From: Craspedostauros australis
Lineage: Eukaryota; Bacillariophyta; Bacillariophyceae; Mastogloiales; Achnanthaceae
Direction of reading: 5' to 3'
DNA length: 64,000 nt
Assembly: GCA_026770025.1 (NCBI GenBank)
Contig: JAMXDE010000026.1
Location: forward strand, 248,001-312,000
In this document: piece by piece, positions 1 through 10,670 of the stretch
Position numbering within the stretch: position 1 is the stretch's first letter
Layout: every line of letters starts with the position of its first letter
Translations under genes and position numbers: made by a program
Notes under the pieces: generated by a model
What the model was told of the DNA's origin: nothing
The model's database searches: none
Seen by the model: the letters and a program-made list of their open reading frames with translations, nothing else

Positions 1-2
1 TA

Positions 3-2222
3 GCGTCGTCGTTCATTTCTCAATACCATGGCGGCTCGCAGTCGCAAGCGTTGCGACTGCGGATACGGAGACGTGATGAGAAGCTTCGCGGCCGGCAGCG
101 ATGCTCGACCCTCTTCCTTCGCACCGACATGCATGGCAAATCCGAGATGTGCAACGATGCGGGCACTGATGCATGTCGGATGCCGCAACACCTAGAAGCG
201 TTTGACGAATGTTGGCGAGCCACAGCGTGGACGATCCGTCCCAATGACGGCAAGGAGATGCTGCCGTGCTTCCAGAGTCCCGCCCCGCAGGTGTACTTCG
301 CGCTGGATCGGGCATTGAATCTACCTGATGCACTGCTCGGCCGAGCGAATCTCTCTCGCATCCTCCATGCCTTCACGTATCTGCTGAAGCGAGACCGCCG
401 CTTCCTTTTGCGAAACGATGGCTCTTGTGAATGGAAGATCGTTCCCCTGTGCCAGTTGTCAGAGAAGGAGAAACGAGAGGAAGGTGACTTGGTGGTGGAT
501 TCGGACTGGACCACGATCGAGCCTGATCTGTATCCATTCCAACATACAGCAGAGATTGCTCGAGAAGTTCTACGTGTCGTCACGGAGAGGTACAAATCCG
601 CGAACGAGTACTTGGAGGAGGAGGAAGAGGCGAGATTTGGTGGCCATTGTGCCGGGAATGGAAAAGAAATAGCGCAGGGACGAGGGGATGAGCGGTTTCA
701 AGCGGAGATTGATCAGCTGGTGAGCACGGCAATGCAGAGACTCGACTGGACGTTGGGGACGGACATTCGAGGTCGTGCGTCAGCGGATGCTGCCTTCTTC
801 TTCAGCATGGCAGGCGTCTCCGATCCCATCCTCCACGAAAAGCTTGCCAAAGTCTCTCAGCTGGAGTTGGATCGCACCGGATTCCGGCCATCCTTTCTGG
901 CGAAGCATATCTTGCAGCACATCGAGAAGCTGGCAGCATCTGGCGCGAGCGGTCCGACCGCAGATGCCGCGTATCACGCGGCAGCACGGTGTCTGGAATC
1001 GAAAGGATACGAGCATTCGGAATTGAGAACCTTGTTGCTCCATCGCCGCCATCATCGCTTGACGCAGGACAATGATCGATCATCATTTGGTCTTCATTCG
1101 ACACGTCCACTACTGTGGCTCTGGAGGTTCTCTGCACGACAAACGAAGGCCAAGCAACGCACGAAATGCAAGGCGCTACCAGACAAAGCTGTTTGGTCTC
1201 AACAGTTACCTGTTCATTCTACCAGAATCGACACGACTACTTCTGCTACTATTGGTACCAGCACGGCACCTTTGGATGGCAACACAGATTCCATCAAACA
1301 AAAGTGCAGACAGATTGATTTCGACGCCTTATTCGATGACACGACACGGCCACTAATTGTGGATCTCGGAAGCGGAATGGGCGTCTCTCTTTTGGGCTTG
1401 GCGACGTTGCCAACCAACGCATCCATCTTGCAGAATTGCGCGGCCACAGATTCACTGCTTCTTCCAACTGCAGGCGCATTCAACTTTATCGGAGGAGAGC
1501 TGAACACGGTGCTTTGCCGCTACAGCCAGGGGATTGCGAAGCGTTGGGGCCTGACTGGCCGTGTTGGCTTCGTGCCGTATCCTGCGGAGGCGATGCTGCA
1601 GCAGATTGATGATCGATATCCTGGAGTTGTGGATATGCTCATGGTGCAGTTCCCCACGCCGTATCGAATGGGCAGATCGGACAGCGAAGTTCCGAATGAG
1701 GATGTCGCAAAGGATACGAAGACACATCACAACGGTGGAAGCCAGATGATGAGCCCAAACAACGGAAATGCGCAGCTGCCATCGAGCGTCCGCTCAAAGG
1801 ACTTCATGGCCAACGCACAGCTGCTGAAAACGGCGGCAGCAGTCCTGCGGCGTTCCAAGGAGAAAGGTGGTCATGCCGGCCTCCTTCTTCTCCAATCCAA
1901 TTGCGAGGATGTCGCTGTGAACATGCGCAAGATGGCAGTGGAGGAAATCGGATTCACCATCGTCGATATGGACCATCCCGTAGATGACAATCGGATACCC
2001 GACGATAATTCCACTTCTGGCGCAGGATCCAATTCAAACGGCGATGGCAGCAAGAATCTCCCCCAAAGGACGCTGGAATGGATCCATCGCGGAGGACAGC
2101 GAGCGCGTGGCCCCGGTTGGGCTTCCCAACCCTTGCTTCCACGGCGTGGTCAAACCGAAACAGAAGTTGTATGCGAGCTGCAGGGCACCGCGGTCCATCG
2201 ATGCTTGTTGCGCATGGTGTGA
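3..2222 (+). CDS. TrmB-like class I SAM-dependent methyltransferase (5' end open)
   Basis: The frame is open from the left edge and ends at a stop at 2220-2222. The first in-frame ATG is at 129, so the gene either starts there or continues to the left. The C-terminal half looks like the tRNA (guanine-N7)-methyltransferase (TrmB) fold. A SAM-binding glycine motif, IVDLGSGMG, lies near 1354-1390. A FIGGE acidic motif near 1484-1500 matches the TrmB FxGxE element. VDMLMVQFPTPYR near 1628-1668 replaces the usual FPDPW motif. A later block, LLLLQSNCEDVA near 1880-1915, fits the strand after the substrate loop. The first ~400 residues match nothing I recognise. A low-complexity Asn/Ser insert sits at about 1680-1790 and another at 1985-2060. 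The family would modify tRNA, but the altered FPxP motif leaves the substrate uncertain. It could be another class I methyltransferase. Confidence 0.6.
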   Translation, partial: ASSFISQYHGGSQSQALRLRIRRRDEKLRGRQRCSTLFLRTDMHGKSEMCNDAGTDACRMPQHLEAFDECWRATAWTIRPNDGKEMLPCFQSPAPQVYFALDRALNLPDALLGRANLSRILHAFTYLLKRDRRFLLRNDGSCEWKIVPLCQLSEKEKREEGDLVVDSDWTTIEPDLYPFQHTAEIAREVLRVVTERYKSANEYLEEEEEARFGGHCAGNGKEIAQGRGDERFQAEIDQLVSTAMQRLDWTLGTDIRGRASADAAFFFSMAGVSDPILHEKLAKVSQLELDRTGFRPSFLAKHILQHIEKLAASGASGPTADAAYHAAARCLESKGYEHSELRTLLLHRRHHRLTQDNDRSSFGLHSTRPLLWLWRFSARQTKAKQRTKCKALPDKAVWSQQLPVHSTRIDTTTSATIGTSTAPLDGNTDSIKQKCRQIDFDALFDDTTRPLIVDLGSGMGVSLLGLATLPTNASILQNCAATDSLLLPTAGAFNFIGGELNTVLCRYSQGIAKRWGLTGRVGFVPYPAEAMLQQIDDRYPGVVDMLMVQFPTPYRMGRSDSEVPNEDVAKDTKTHHNGGSQMMSPNNGNAQLPSSVRSKDFMANAQLLKTAAAVLRRSKEKGGHAGLLLLQSNCEDVAVNMRKMAVEEIGFTIVDMDHPVDDNRIPDDNSTSGAGSNSNGDGSKNLPQRTLEWIHRGGQRARGPGWASQPLLPRRGQTETEVVCELQGTAVHRCLLRMV

Positions 2223-4707
2223 TGCGTTGGCATTCACGCGATTTTGTTCTGGACTGGACTGGAATGGCAGGCAAACAAGGATGGGTGGATACGAGCACAC
2301 TTTGTGATGGAGATTGTGGCCAATCATTCGCGCCGGTGGCGTGAAAGTCGTGACCAACTTGCGTCATGTGTCATGTCATACCCGCGCCGTGGCGCGATGC
2401 GCGCATCAGGGAGGGGAAGTGTTCCATTCATCCCCACTCTGCTCTTGTGGTTCCCACGATGTGGACAGAGAGATCTTCCAAACCTCAATGCTGATCTGTC
2501 TCATCTCGGACTTGCATGGCGCCCAAAGACCCCTGCACATTCACGGATACCAGAAACGGGCGAGCCGAAGATGCATTGAACTTCTCCGAGTAGCTGGCTA
2601 AGAACTTTGACAAAGCCAACCCTATCACTCTCTGCAGGCGATGTTGTCGTTGGGCAACTCGTGCCTTGGTGGACGTTGTGGTGACCGATACCGCTTGTTT
2701 GGAATCGTACGATCTAGCTCGCACGATGGCTGGTAGATACAGACGGATGCACCAGCGTAGGTCGTAAGTGTACCTTTGCAGAATCTGTGCTCACGGATAC
2801 GACCCACTGACCCGCTAATTTGGAGAGAAGGGAAGGGCTGGGAATGAGACACAGGCGTGATCTCCTCACAACAAGTCGTGTGGAGGAGCAGAGCACAACC
2901 ATTGGCGGAATCTCGAAACAGCGACTGATCTTTGTGCCTGTTTGATTGAACAGCCACCTTGAACATGTTCGGTTGACGTTTTTGAGCGGATCTATGACCC
3001 AAGACTTCAAAAAGGACAAGACATGGTTTTAAAGACTTTGGAAGATTAAACGTTTCTTCCACGCCGCGAAATGAGTTCGTTGATGCATTCGCGTTTCTCT
3101 TCTTCCTTTCTGTGCGAGCGAGAGCCGTTTTGGGGAGCATTCTGTCTTTGATGCTGTGAAGTCTTCGCATAGCGCTCCTCTGTGCCTTGTCAACCGGAAC
3201 GTCCGTGTTTTGGACAAGTGGCCTTTGTATCTTTGTGTGGGGACTTTCCTCATCCCACGATGCATCTCTGGAACGTGTGCGTACCCCGTACTCATAGATC
3301 GTAGTCGTACGCCATGGCAGGATCCACTTGTTGGTCTTGCTCTGCTGTGCTCTCTCTGGCAGATGGAGCAGCGGAGGCGCCACAGAGCAAGTCTCTTGCT
3401 GTATCAAGACACTCACCTCAGTCGCAACTGGCTTTGGTCACACAATCACGAACGCGCGCAGGAGATACCATCTCCTTGCTGTGCACTCTCTGGGCGAAAG
3501 CCACACAGACAGGCGTGCTTCTTCTTGGCCTCGACAAGCGCCACCACCGCTGCGGTTGCTGTTGGGACGCTCCTGCTTCAGCCGTGTCTGCTATTAGTCC
3601 AGACACAAGCACAGGAAGCAGTTCTCCACCCACCCTGCGAGTACGATTAGTAGTACTCGTACGACCATCACCTCGCCAAGAGCCGTTCTCGTTGGAGGGA
3701 GAAGGCGCATCGCACAGCCAAAGCACAACAGCGACTGCAAGGGGGCCAAGGTGGCAGCCAACAACAACCTCGCCAACACAAACCACAACAACAAAGAGAA
3801 GCAAAGGGGCGACCACAACCGATCCATCTGCTCGCACACCCACAGAGTGAGTGAAGGCGTCTCTGGTTTGGGCAGAATCGAACCTCGCGGGACTTTCTAC
3901 TCCGTCATCATCCACATCCACACCGATCCAATCCACAACAACGCTCCGGATTCACAACAAGGCTTCGAAGCCGCTCCAGCGCCTTCATCGAAGCGAGTTG
4001 TTGCCCTCCTTTGGATGTTCCTTTGGAGTCTCCAAAGACACAATCGTGGACGCGAATACGATCGACGATCACATTGGTGACATCTCCTCCTCCTCCATCT
4101 TCGCAGACAGAGGGCACACGAGCCGAGGATTACGAATACATACAATACATCCTCGTGGATAACCGCGTCAATACGAGCACAGTTACTGAAAGAATACTTT
4201 GCACAGACCGTTCGATTGGTCGCAGAGACCGCAGCGACAAGGAAAGAACACGCCGCGAATCGATTCTGCAACGTCTTTGTTGAAGGCAGAAGGCAGGAGG
4301 GAATCAATCAGAGAGGCAAGTGCACTTGTTGGTGTGGAATCGGAGGAGACAGGACTCAGAAAACGGGGGAAGCGTTTGAGCACCAACAACAACTGCGGTA
4401 CCAGCAACTGCTTCATTCACACGATCAGCAACGCCACCAATTGCAATTGCAATTGCCACGTGCACAGGCATCACCGGAACCAACAGCAATCACAATCGCA
4501 ATCACCCCCAAGCTCAAGCTTTGTTCTTACCACACAAGAATTAATCGACGGTGGGGTCAACAGACACAGCTCAGCATAGCTCAGCACGGCACAAGGATCC
4601 AGAGAGCATTGCCCCGATCTCCACATCATCCAACTGATCGCCTCCACGGCGCAATACGACACCGGACCACCCCCTCCTGTTTCTCTTTCGGATAGGGTCA
4701 GCGCACC
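2223..4707. other. Intergenic stretch, no supported gene
   Basis: About 2.5 kb lies between the methyltransferase and the Ser-rich gene. Several overlapping frames are open on both strands, the longest 263 codons on the minus strand (2625-3416, starting at a GTG). None has an ATG-led family match or convincing splice sites. The last ~1 kb, rich in CAAC and CCA, is probably promoter and 5' leader of the gene at 4708. I see no tRNA or transposon remnant. Confidence 0.5.
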
Positions 4708-7332
4708 ATGGCGTTGCTGGGGACCTCAGCAAAGGCCACCGATTCCGGTTTCGACACGGCGACGTCGATGGAAGGGGCACTGTCTCCAACACAGTTCCAG
4801 CAAAGGTTCCATGAATCCTCCTCCGACGTCTTCGGTGAGGATCTCAACGATTTTGATGTCTGGGATGACACCAGCCCCAAACCAACATCGGCAAACCTCT
4901 CGGTCAAGAACAACAACCTTCCCACCATCTCATCCATCAACAGCGCAATGCCGGCTGGGTCTTCCGCTGATGCAGTTGCGTCGGCCTTGGATATTGCACA
5001 GAAATCCCTCGATACTTCACCAGGTGATATCGCGAAGACTCCCACCGCGAAGCCAAAAGGCAAACAAGCGCCATCGTCGTTGGCGTCGTCTGGACCCGCA
5101 TCGATGCAGGCCGAGCTCCAGGGCCTCGTTGGGTTCCCCCTCAGCAAGCCACCAGCAATCGCTCGGGACACATCCACCAGGAGCTTTCAATCAGTTCCGC
5201 CGTCAACCACGCTCACACCCATGTCCAGGAGACGAATGATGAACTTGATGACATCCAAATCGGTGGGGGTGCTGGATCTGGACCAAGCGCAAACGCAAAC
5301 GCCCGGCTACCATCGACAACCGTACAGTCGCAAACCGGGATCCCGCACGGTTGGTTCTCGCATGCCCAGATCGTCTCCGTCACCAGTGCGAGATCGGTAC
5401 GCGCCTTCCAGCACTGCCCATCATGATGCGGCCGAGTCGACGCAGATGCTGATGGATTCACCCGGCCGGCGCGACAAGACCACGTCCGTGACGCCGCGCA
5501 GCCAGCGCAACTTCCTGCAGCGGCCGTCCAGAGATTCCACGCCCACCAGAATCCAAACAATCAGCAACAGCGGTGGCATCTCATCGATCGACAGCAACTT
5601 GTGGAAAGAGAAAGGAACCGCCGCATCTCCTGGCGCGAGTTCCGTCGAAGGTTTGGACGTTATCTTCCCCAACACCTTTGATGAGCATGCCTTTGGCGAC
5701 AACACTTTTGGGGACAACGCTTCATCGCAGCGCCATGCTGATGGTCCATGGACTCCCGACCGAGACCTATTCTCTCCGAAGAAGCGTGAACAGCCGCACG
5801 ACCTGCGTGATAGCAGCTTTGATAGCGAGGATACTGCTGACAGTGCCAGCGGGAGCCCGAAGCACCTCCGGAAACTGCGCCAGCAAGGCGAGCGGCATCA
5901 CTACCACCGCCACTCCCACCAGCATGGGCAAGCGCTTGCCCACGCTCACAACCATCATCGCCACAGACGTAGGCAGCAGTCCGGGAAGACTGACCCGTCT
6001 CCGCCACCAATTCCGAAACCGCCACGGCACCGATCGGCGTCGACAGACAGTAGCAACATGGGCAGCATGGGAATCTCCGCAGATGAATCAGGTCCGAACG
6101 AATCGTCCCCACCGAGTCCATCGCCAGAACTCACGACCAATTCACCGTCTGGGCGCGGCCAGCCAAGACCAAGGCTCCCGAGGAAGCACCAGCGCGCGCG
6201 CAACAAATCGATGCCGTCAATGACATCTGGTTTGAGCAATGCAGGTTCGGGACCGACCGCAGGGACATCGCCATCGAGACGTTCACGAGGCCTCGTTTCC
6301 AAATTGCGAAGCCCATCATCACGACGACGCAGCCGACGCAGCGCGAAGTTCGACGATGCTCGCGAAACACTTGACTTGATGCTCAGCAATCATCAGAAAC
6401 GAAGAGCGAGCAAAAGTAGCAGTCGTCGAACCGAAAAGGAAGAGGGCGGCAAAATGAGACGGCGGCGAGAATGTGCTGGCACGCACGGCCGCGATGATGA
6501 CATGCAGCACAACAAGAAGAGACCCCTGCAATCGGGGCGGCGAGCCTGTCTCACCTGCATCACGCCTGAAAGGCACTCGGGCCACGCTTCTAACGATATC
6601 AAGGGCAGCAACAGCAACGACAGCACGGATGATATGGTCGATGACATATTCTCCGTATCTCGCCCTGAGACATCGGAACAAGATGAAAATGATCCAAACC
6701 GTCGGCCACGTAGCTTGTCCCGAAAGCGCATCTCAGAAACGAAGTACTTCACAGGCGCAAACAATAACGGCAGCAGCAGTGGTAGCGGCAGCGGCAGCGC
6801 AAAACACGCACGCGATCACGCTCATGGGCATTCGAGGAAGGAGAAGTCCAGGTCGCCCAGCGGTCGAAGGAGCCACAAAGTCCGCACGCACAGCACGGGC
6901 AGGTCGCACGCAAAACATGGCAAGTCAGGTGACGGAGGAACGGTGCAAACCATATCCACTTCCATTTCGTCCACATCGTCTGATCACAGCTCTCCGCGCC
7001 GGCGCAGCGGTCACAGAAGAGTAGGGGACGAGGCTGCAGACAAGGAGAAATCTTCACCGCGAAACGCACGCAGTTCTTCCCTGCCATCTCGTCACGCGAA
7101 GGGACGAACGAGGAAGCCGTCACCCTGCACTAAACCATCCGGCTCCAGGCGCCATGGCCATGGCCATTCGGACAAGACTGCAAACGAAGGATCTGATCAC
7201 AAGAACAGCCCGCCACAAGCTCAGCAATCATCGACAGCGAGTCCGGTACACTCGAAGAAGCCCAAGAGCGCAAGGATTCCACGGGCACCATTGCTTCCTC
7301 GCCAGCATGCTTGCCGTCGAGATTCCATGTGA
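4708..7332 (+). CDS. Disordered Ser/Arg/His-rich protein, 874 residues
   Basis: A single open exon starts in a good context (cgcaccATGg) and ends with TGA. No folded domain is recognisable. The N-terminus (to about residue 50) is acidic and aromatic, with DDFDVWDD-like spacing. The remainder is Ser/Pro/Arg-rich with many RRxS and SPxR sites, so it is a plausible phosphoprotein. A His-rich patch lies near 5895-5980. A proline-rich SPPPIPKPPRHR stretch near 6000-6035 resembles an SH3 ligand. SR-like basic tracts lie near 6270-6360 and 6830-7130, and a Gly-Ser run near 6770-6800. There is no signal peptide or membrane segment. The basic SR-like tracts would fit nuclear or RNA-related work, but that is inference. 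The coding call rests on frame length and start context. Confidence 0.7.
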   Translation: MALLGTSAKATDSGFDTATSMEGALSPTQFQQRFHESSSDVFGEDLNDFDVWDDTSPKPTSANLSVKNNNLPTISSINSAMPAGSSADAVASALDIAQKSLDTSPGDIAKTPTAKPKGKQAPSSLASSGPASMQAELQGLVGFPLSKPPAIARDTSTRSFQSVPPSTTLTPMSRRRMMNLMTSKSVGVLDLDQAQTQTPGYHRQPYSRKPGSRTVGSRMPRSSPSPVRDRYAPSSTAHHDAAESTQMLMDSPGRRDKTTSVTPRSQRNFLQRPSRDSTPTRIQTISNSGGISSIDSNLWKEKGTAASPGASSVEGLDVIFPNTFDEHAFGDNTFGDNASSQRHADGPWTPDRDLFSPKKREQPHDLRDSSFDSEDTADSASGSPKHLRKLRQQGERHHYHRHSHQHGQALAHAHNHHRHRRRQQSGKTDPSPPPIPKPPRHRSASTDSSNMGSMGISADESGPNESSPPSPSPELTTNSPSGRGQPRPRLPRKHQRARNKSMPSMTSGLSNAGSGPTAGTSPSRRSRGLVSKLRSPSSRRRSRRSAKFDDARETLDLMLSNHQKRRASKSSSRRTEKEEGGKMRRRRECAGTHGRDDDMQHNKKRPLQSGRRACLTCITPERHSGHASNDIKGSNSNDSTDDMVDDIFSVSRPETSEQDENDPNRRPRSLSRKRISETKYFTGANNNGSSSGSGSGSAKHARDHAHGHSRKEKSRSPSGRRSHKVRTHSTGRSHAKHGKSGDGGTVQTISTSISSTSSDHSSPRRRSGHRRVGDEAADKEKSSPRNARSSSLPSRHAKGRTRKPSPCTKPSGSRRHGHGHSDKTANEGSDHKNSPPQAQQSSTASPVHSKKPKSARIPRAPLLPRQHACRRDSM

Positions 7333-9076
7333 TCCAGGAGGTAGAAAGGGAAAGTTTACGAAGTAACATCAGGGGGAAGGGGCATTGGGGAGGCCTGGGC
7401 CACGTATATACAAGTACAAGTATACACATTGGGCATCCAAGGATGTTTGGCAGGCTCACAAGATATGATACTCCACGTCGGGTGCAAACTTACGAACACC
7501 CAAAAGGGATACACACGTAGCTCTGACAGAGTGTGGTTGGGAGGGAGAGCAGGCTCAGCAGAACAAACGTCAGCAGCGATATGAAGGCTATAGTACAGGG
7601 GAATGCTGCAAGATAACGTAATCGCATTACTCTCCAACAATACATGATCAAGATCAACGCAGGGGCGCATTGAAGTATCTTCCCACTCAGCTGCTGCTGC
7701 TGCTGCTTGCCCTCTGAGGGTGTATGGTACAAGCAGGCGCGGACTCCATTGCGTTCGCTCTGAGAATGGATGACACGAGAGAAGAATTCTTGAGTAGCAC
7801 CGAGGATCATCTGTGGCGGAGCCATGTCGATACAACAACTCCACTCGTACATAGTCGTACTCCACGACGATGTGAATGCGACACGGGTCTTTGATTCGCA
7901 GGGATGCTCTTGTTGGTGTGCTCGTGTGTTTGTTTTGTGTGGAACTTCTCCACGAACTGGTTCCCATTCCGCGCCGAAGAAGAGAACGTGAACGTGAAAA
8001 CGAACTGCCACGTTTGAGATGTTGACACGACTCGATGGACGAACGCGTCCGATAACAAGCAGCTTCAACACGAACAAGTGTTCGTCGAACTGTGCTTTCC
8101 GACGATGAAGGGCCAGACGGAACATGTGTCACACAGTGTATTCGTAACAAGTCTGCAACAAAACAAGAGGCAGAACGGCGCGCTGTGACCGTGGCGAATG
8201 GCGATGGACAAAAGAGAACGAGGAGGCCTCTTCGAGGGTAGAGAATACCATGGAGTCCATACACGTATAGTACCATAGAAGTGCGAATAGTGGCGGTGGT
8301 GCTGGTGACATCATCGCAGACTATGTCGATCGGGTTGATGAGGAGCGGTGGTTCAGAGAGACACAGAGACAGGGCAGTTCTGCGCTCTGCCCCGTTGCGA
8401 TCTCGATTTGGTTGTTCTCGTCTCGTTACGTTACCAGCATGTCGTCAATCAATCAATCAGTCAGTCAGTCAGTCAGTCAGTCAGTCAATCAGTCAGTCAG
8501 TCAGTCAGTCAGTCAGTCAGTCAGTCAGTCAATCAGTCAATCAGTCAATCAGTCAACCAGTCAACCAGTCAGTCAATCAGTCAGTCAATCAGTCAATAGA
8601 TAGATAGAGAGAATATGTTAGATGGTATGTACAGGCGCCCACGATGGAACCGAATGGAATGAATGCGGTTCCTCCCGCAATGGTCGGTTTGTGGCTATCC
8701 GTCTCTAAACTTCGCCGAAGAACATGATCGAGATCTTTCGAATTCCGACGAAGCATCTGTTGACATCTTCTGCAGTCGTCACTATCACAACAGGAGCTCC
8801 GGCGATGTTCAGAACTGTTTCATTCAACTCTCTGCATTGCATCATGCTCACATACGAGGACTTGTGCTAATGCTAGTACATGTGCTTCTGTTTGTGCTTG
8901 TACTATGACATCAACAGCATCTTTCTCGTTCTTTCTCCATGTGTCTCTTTGACCAACCATCCTGATCAGCTCACAAAAAGCAATCCTCCAACAACCAAAA
9001 GCGTAACCACAACGAACACAGACATCACAGTCTCCACAACAACAACAAATATTCCTACTCTACTCCACCAACAATC
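7333..9076. other. Intergenic stretch with a tetranucleotide array
   Basis: About 1.7 kb lies between the Ser-rich gene and the dehydrogenase. An ATG-led minus-strand frame of 306 codons (7356-8276) is open but has no recognisable domain, and a second minus-strand frame overlaps it. I do not call it a gene. The TCAG/TCAA array at 8445-8607 is the main feature. The last ~100 bases before 9077 are rich in CAAC and CAACAAC, as expected of a 5' leader. Confidence 0.5.
8445..8607. repeat. Tetranucleotide tandem array (TCAG/TCAA)n
   Basis: About 38 imperfect copies of TCAG interspersed with TCAA and a few ACCAG variants, ending in a short AGAT run. The mixture of TCAG and TCAA units shows point substitution within the array. 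It is open in several frames, giving spurious SQSV/NQSI-like peptides that should not be annotated. Confidence 0.95.
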
Positions 9077-10099
9077 ATGACCACTCAAGAAGGCAAGATC
9101 TATCTGATTACCGGCGCCAGCTCCGGAATGGGCAAAGACGCTGCCCTGTACCTGGCCTCCAAGAATGCCAAGGCTCTCACCCTTGTCTCCCGTGGCAAGG
9201 ATCGTCTCCAGGTCGTCGCAGATGAGATCAGCAAGGCGCACCCGAACACCAAGACCCTCGTCGTCGCCGGCGATGCCTCGTCGGCTGAAGACATGAAACG
9301 CGCTGTCGATAAGACCGTGTCAACCTTCGGCGGCATCCATGGTGCCTTTATCAATGCTGGTGCCTACCGCGGAGGGGCAACAATCCCCGAAGTGTCTGAT
9401 CAAGATATTGATGATCTTTTGGACATGTAAGTATTGGCAGTATCCCTCAGTACGACTAATACTTGCATTTGTACATGTGGTATCATACACGAGACATGAT
9501 CCTCGTACACGTACAAGCGCATCCACATCAACGCTCACACTCCGCATCTATCATACTATACTACACTATTCTACTTGCTTCTCTTCGTCCTCAATCGCGC
9601 TTTTCTACCATATCCATACTCGTGCCATACTCGTGCCATGCTCATTTACAGCAACGTGAAGGGCGTCATTTATGCCATGCGATATCTGATTCCAGCCATC
9701 AAGAAGACCGTGGGTGAGGACGGACCAACGGGATCGATCGTCGTGAACAGTAGCTGCATGGGACAGGCGGTGATCGGACCAAAGAGTGCTGGCTCCGCCG
9801 TCTACTCGGCATCCAAGGCATTCGTGAACTCCCTTGTCCAGACTGCCGCAGTTGAGAATGCTCCACGCATCCGCGTCAACGGCGTCATGCCAGGCGTTGT
9901 GCACACGAACATCATGCCCGTGGATGATGCCACGTACCAGCTCGTCGGCGCCGCCTTGCAGCCATTGTGGGGCCGACCAGGCAAAGCGAGGGAGATCTCC
10001 CCCTTGGTCTCCTTCCTGCTTTCGGATGAAGCATCCTTCATTTCTGGAACCAACTTGAAGGCCGATGGCTTGTGGTCCATGTCCGGAGGTGGCATGTAA
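9077..10099 (+). CDS. Short-chain dehydrogenase/reductase (classical SDR), two exons
   Basis: Exons 9077-9426 and 9652-10099 give 265 residues, the usual length of a classical SDR. The intron (225 bp) begins gtaagt and ends ttacag. Splicing restores a codon at LLDI-NVKGV, the expected helix 4 region. The cofactor motif TGASSGMG is at residues 12-19, NAG at 93-95, the catalytic Ser at about 150-151, and YSASK with Tyr168 and Lys172. The strand after the active site carries RVNGVMPGVVHT. It is therefore an NAD(P)-dependent oxidoreductase, probably cytosolic because no targeting peptide is evident. The substrate cannot be told from sequence. The C-terminal SGTNLKADGLW is typical of bacterial-type SDRs such as FabG relatives. 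It converges with the silicon transporter gene. Confidence 0.93.
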
Positions 10100-10174
10100 G
10101 TGCGACACTCGTTGAATCGAGCAGAAAAAATTGTATGAGAACAACCGAACGACAGCATGAAGCGAAGCAAAAGC

Positions 10175-10180
10175 AATAAA
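10175..10180 (+). terminator. Possible polyadenylation signal AATAAA
   Basis: AATAAA lies 76 bases past the dehydrogenase stop codon, a sensible position for 3' end formation. The rest of 10100-10670, between the convergent dehydrogenase and transporter genes, holds no supported gene. Confidence 0.45.
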
Positions 10181-10670
10181 GTAGATACTAACCTCCTTAG
10201 TCGTACTCACGAAGAGGTATGAAGTCCTCCAGTACCAAGCACAGCTATCCATTCCATTGATACGTCCTGTGCATGAGACGATGCCTGTGCACTGCAAGAG
10301 AAGTGGCGTGTTGATTGACTATTGTTCTGTGGCTACAATTATCGCGGAGTATTGGCACTGTGGTGTGCTCGCTATGTGCTGTACGGAGCGAGCTCAATGA
10401 TACTTCAAGTACTTCGCTCCTGATATCATGTCGCCTCAGTTCAATTCATGCGCAGTGATCTGTTGTGACAGGTACGTGTAGATGCCATCTCGCTTTGCCT
10501 CCATTGGAGGAAAGCGGCGCCATGGTCTGAAATCCACGATAAATCTCAAGATGCCATCGGCGGCGTGATGCATTTGTGTGGGTGCGTTGGTTCGTTGGTG
10601 CGTTGGTGTGATGATGTATTGGAACGGCGCGCTGTCGTTGCGCCTCAATTCACCTCAATCGGTCAAGTGC

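Noticed and set aside
2625-3416. 263-codon minus-strand frame
   Set aside because: Starts at GTG, has no family match, and overlaps long frames on the other strand.
3862-3892. GGTTCGATTC on the minus strand, like a tRNA T-loop
   Set aside because: The flanking five-base stem does not pair and no acceptor or anticodon stem can be built.
7356-8276. ATG-led 306-codon minus-strand frame
   Set aside because: No domain, no repeat, Cys/Ser/Leu/Arg composition typical of random GC-neutral DNA, and another long frame overlaps it on the same strand.
8281-8607. SQSV/NQSI repeat peptides from the TCAG array
   Set aside because: Tandem array translates in several frames; this is microsatellite, not a gene.
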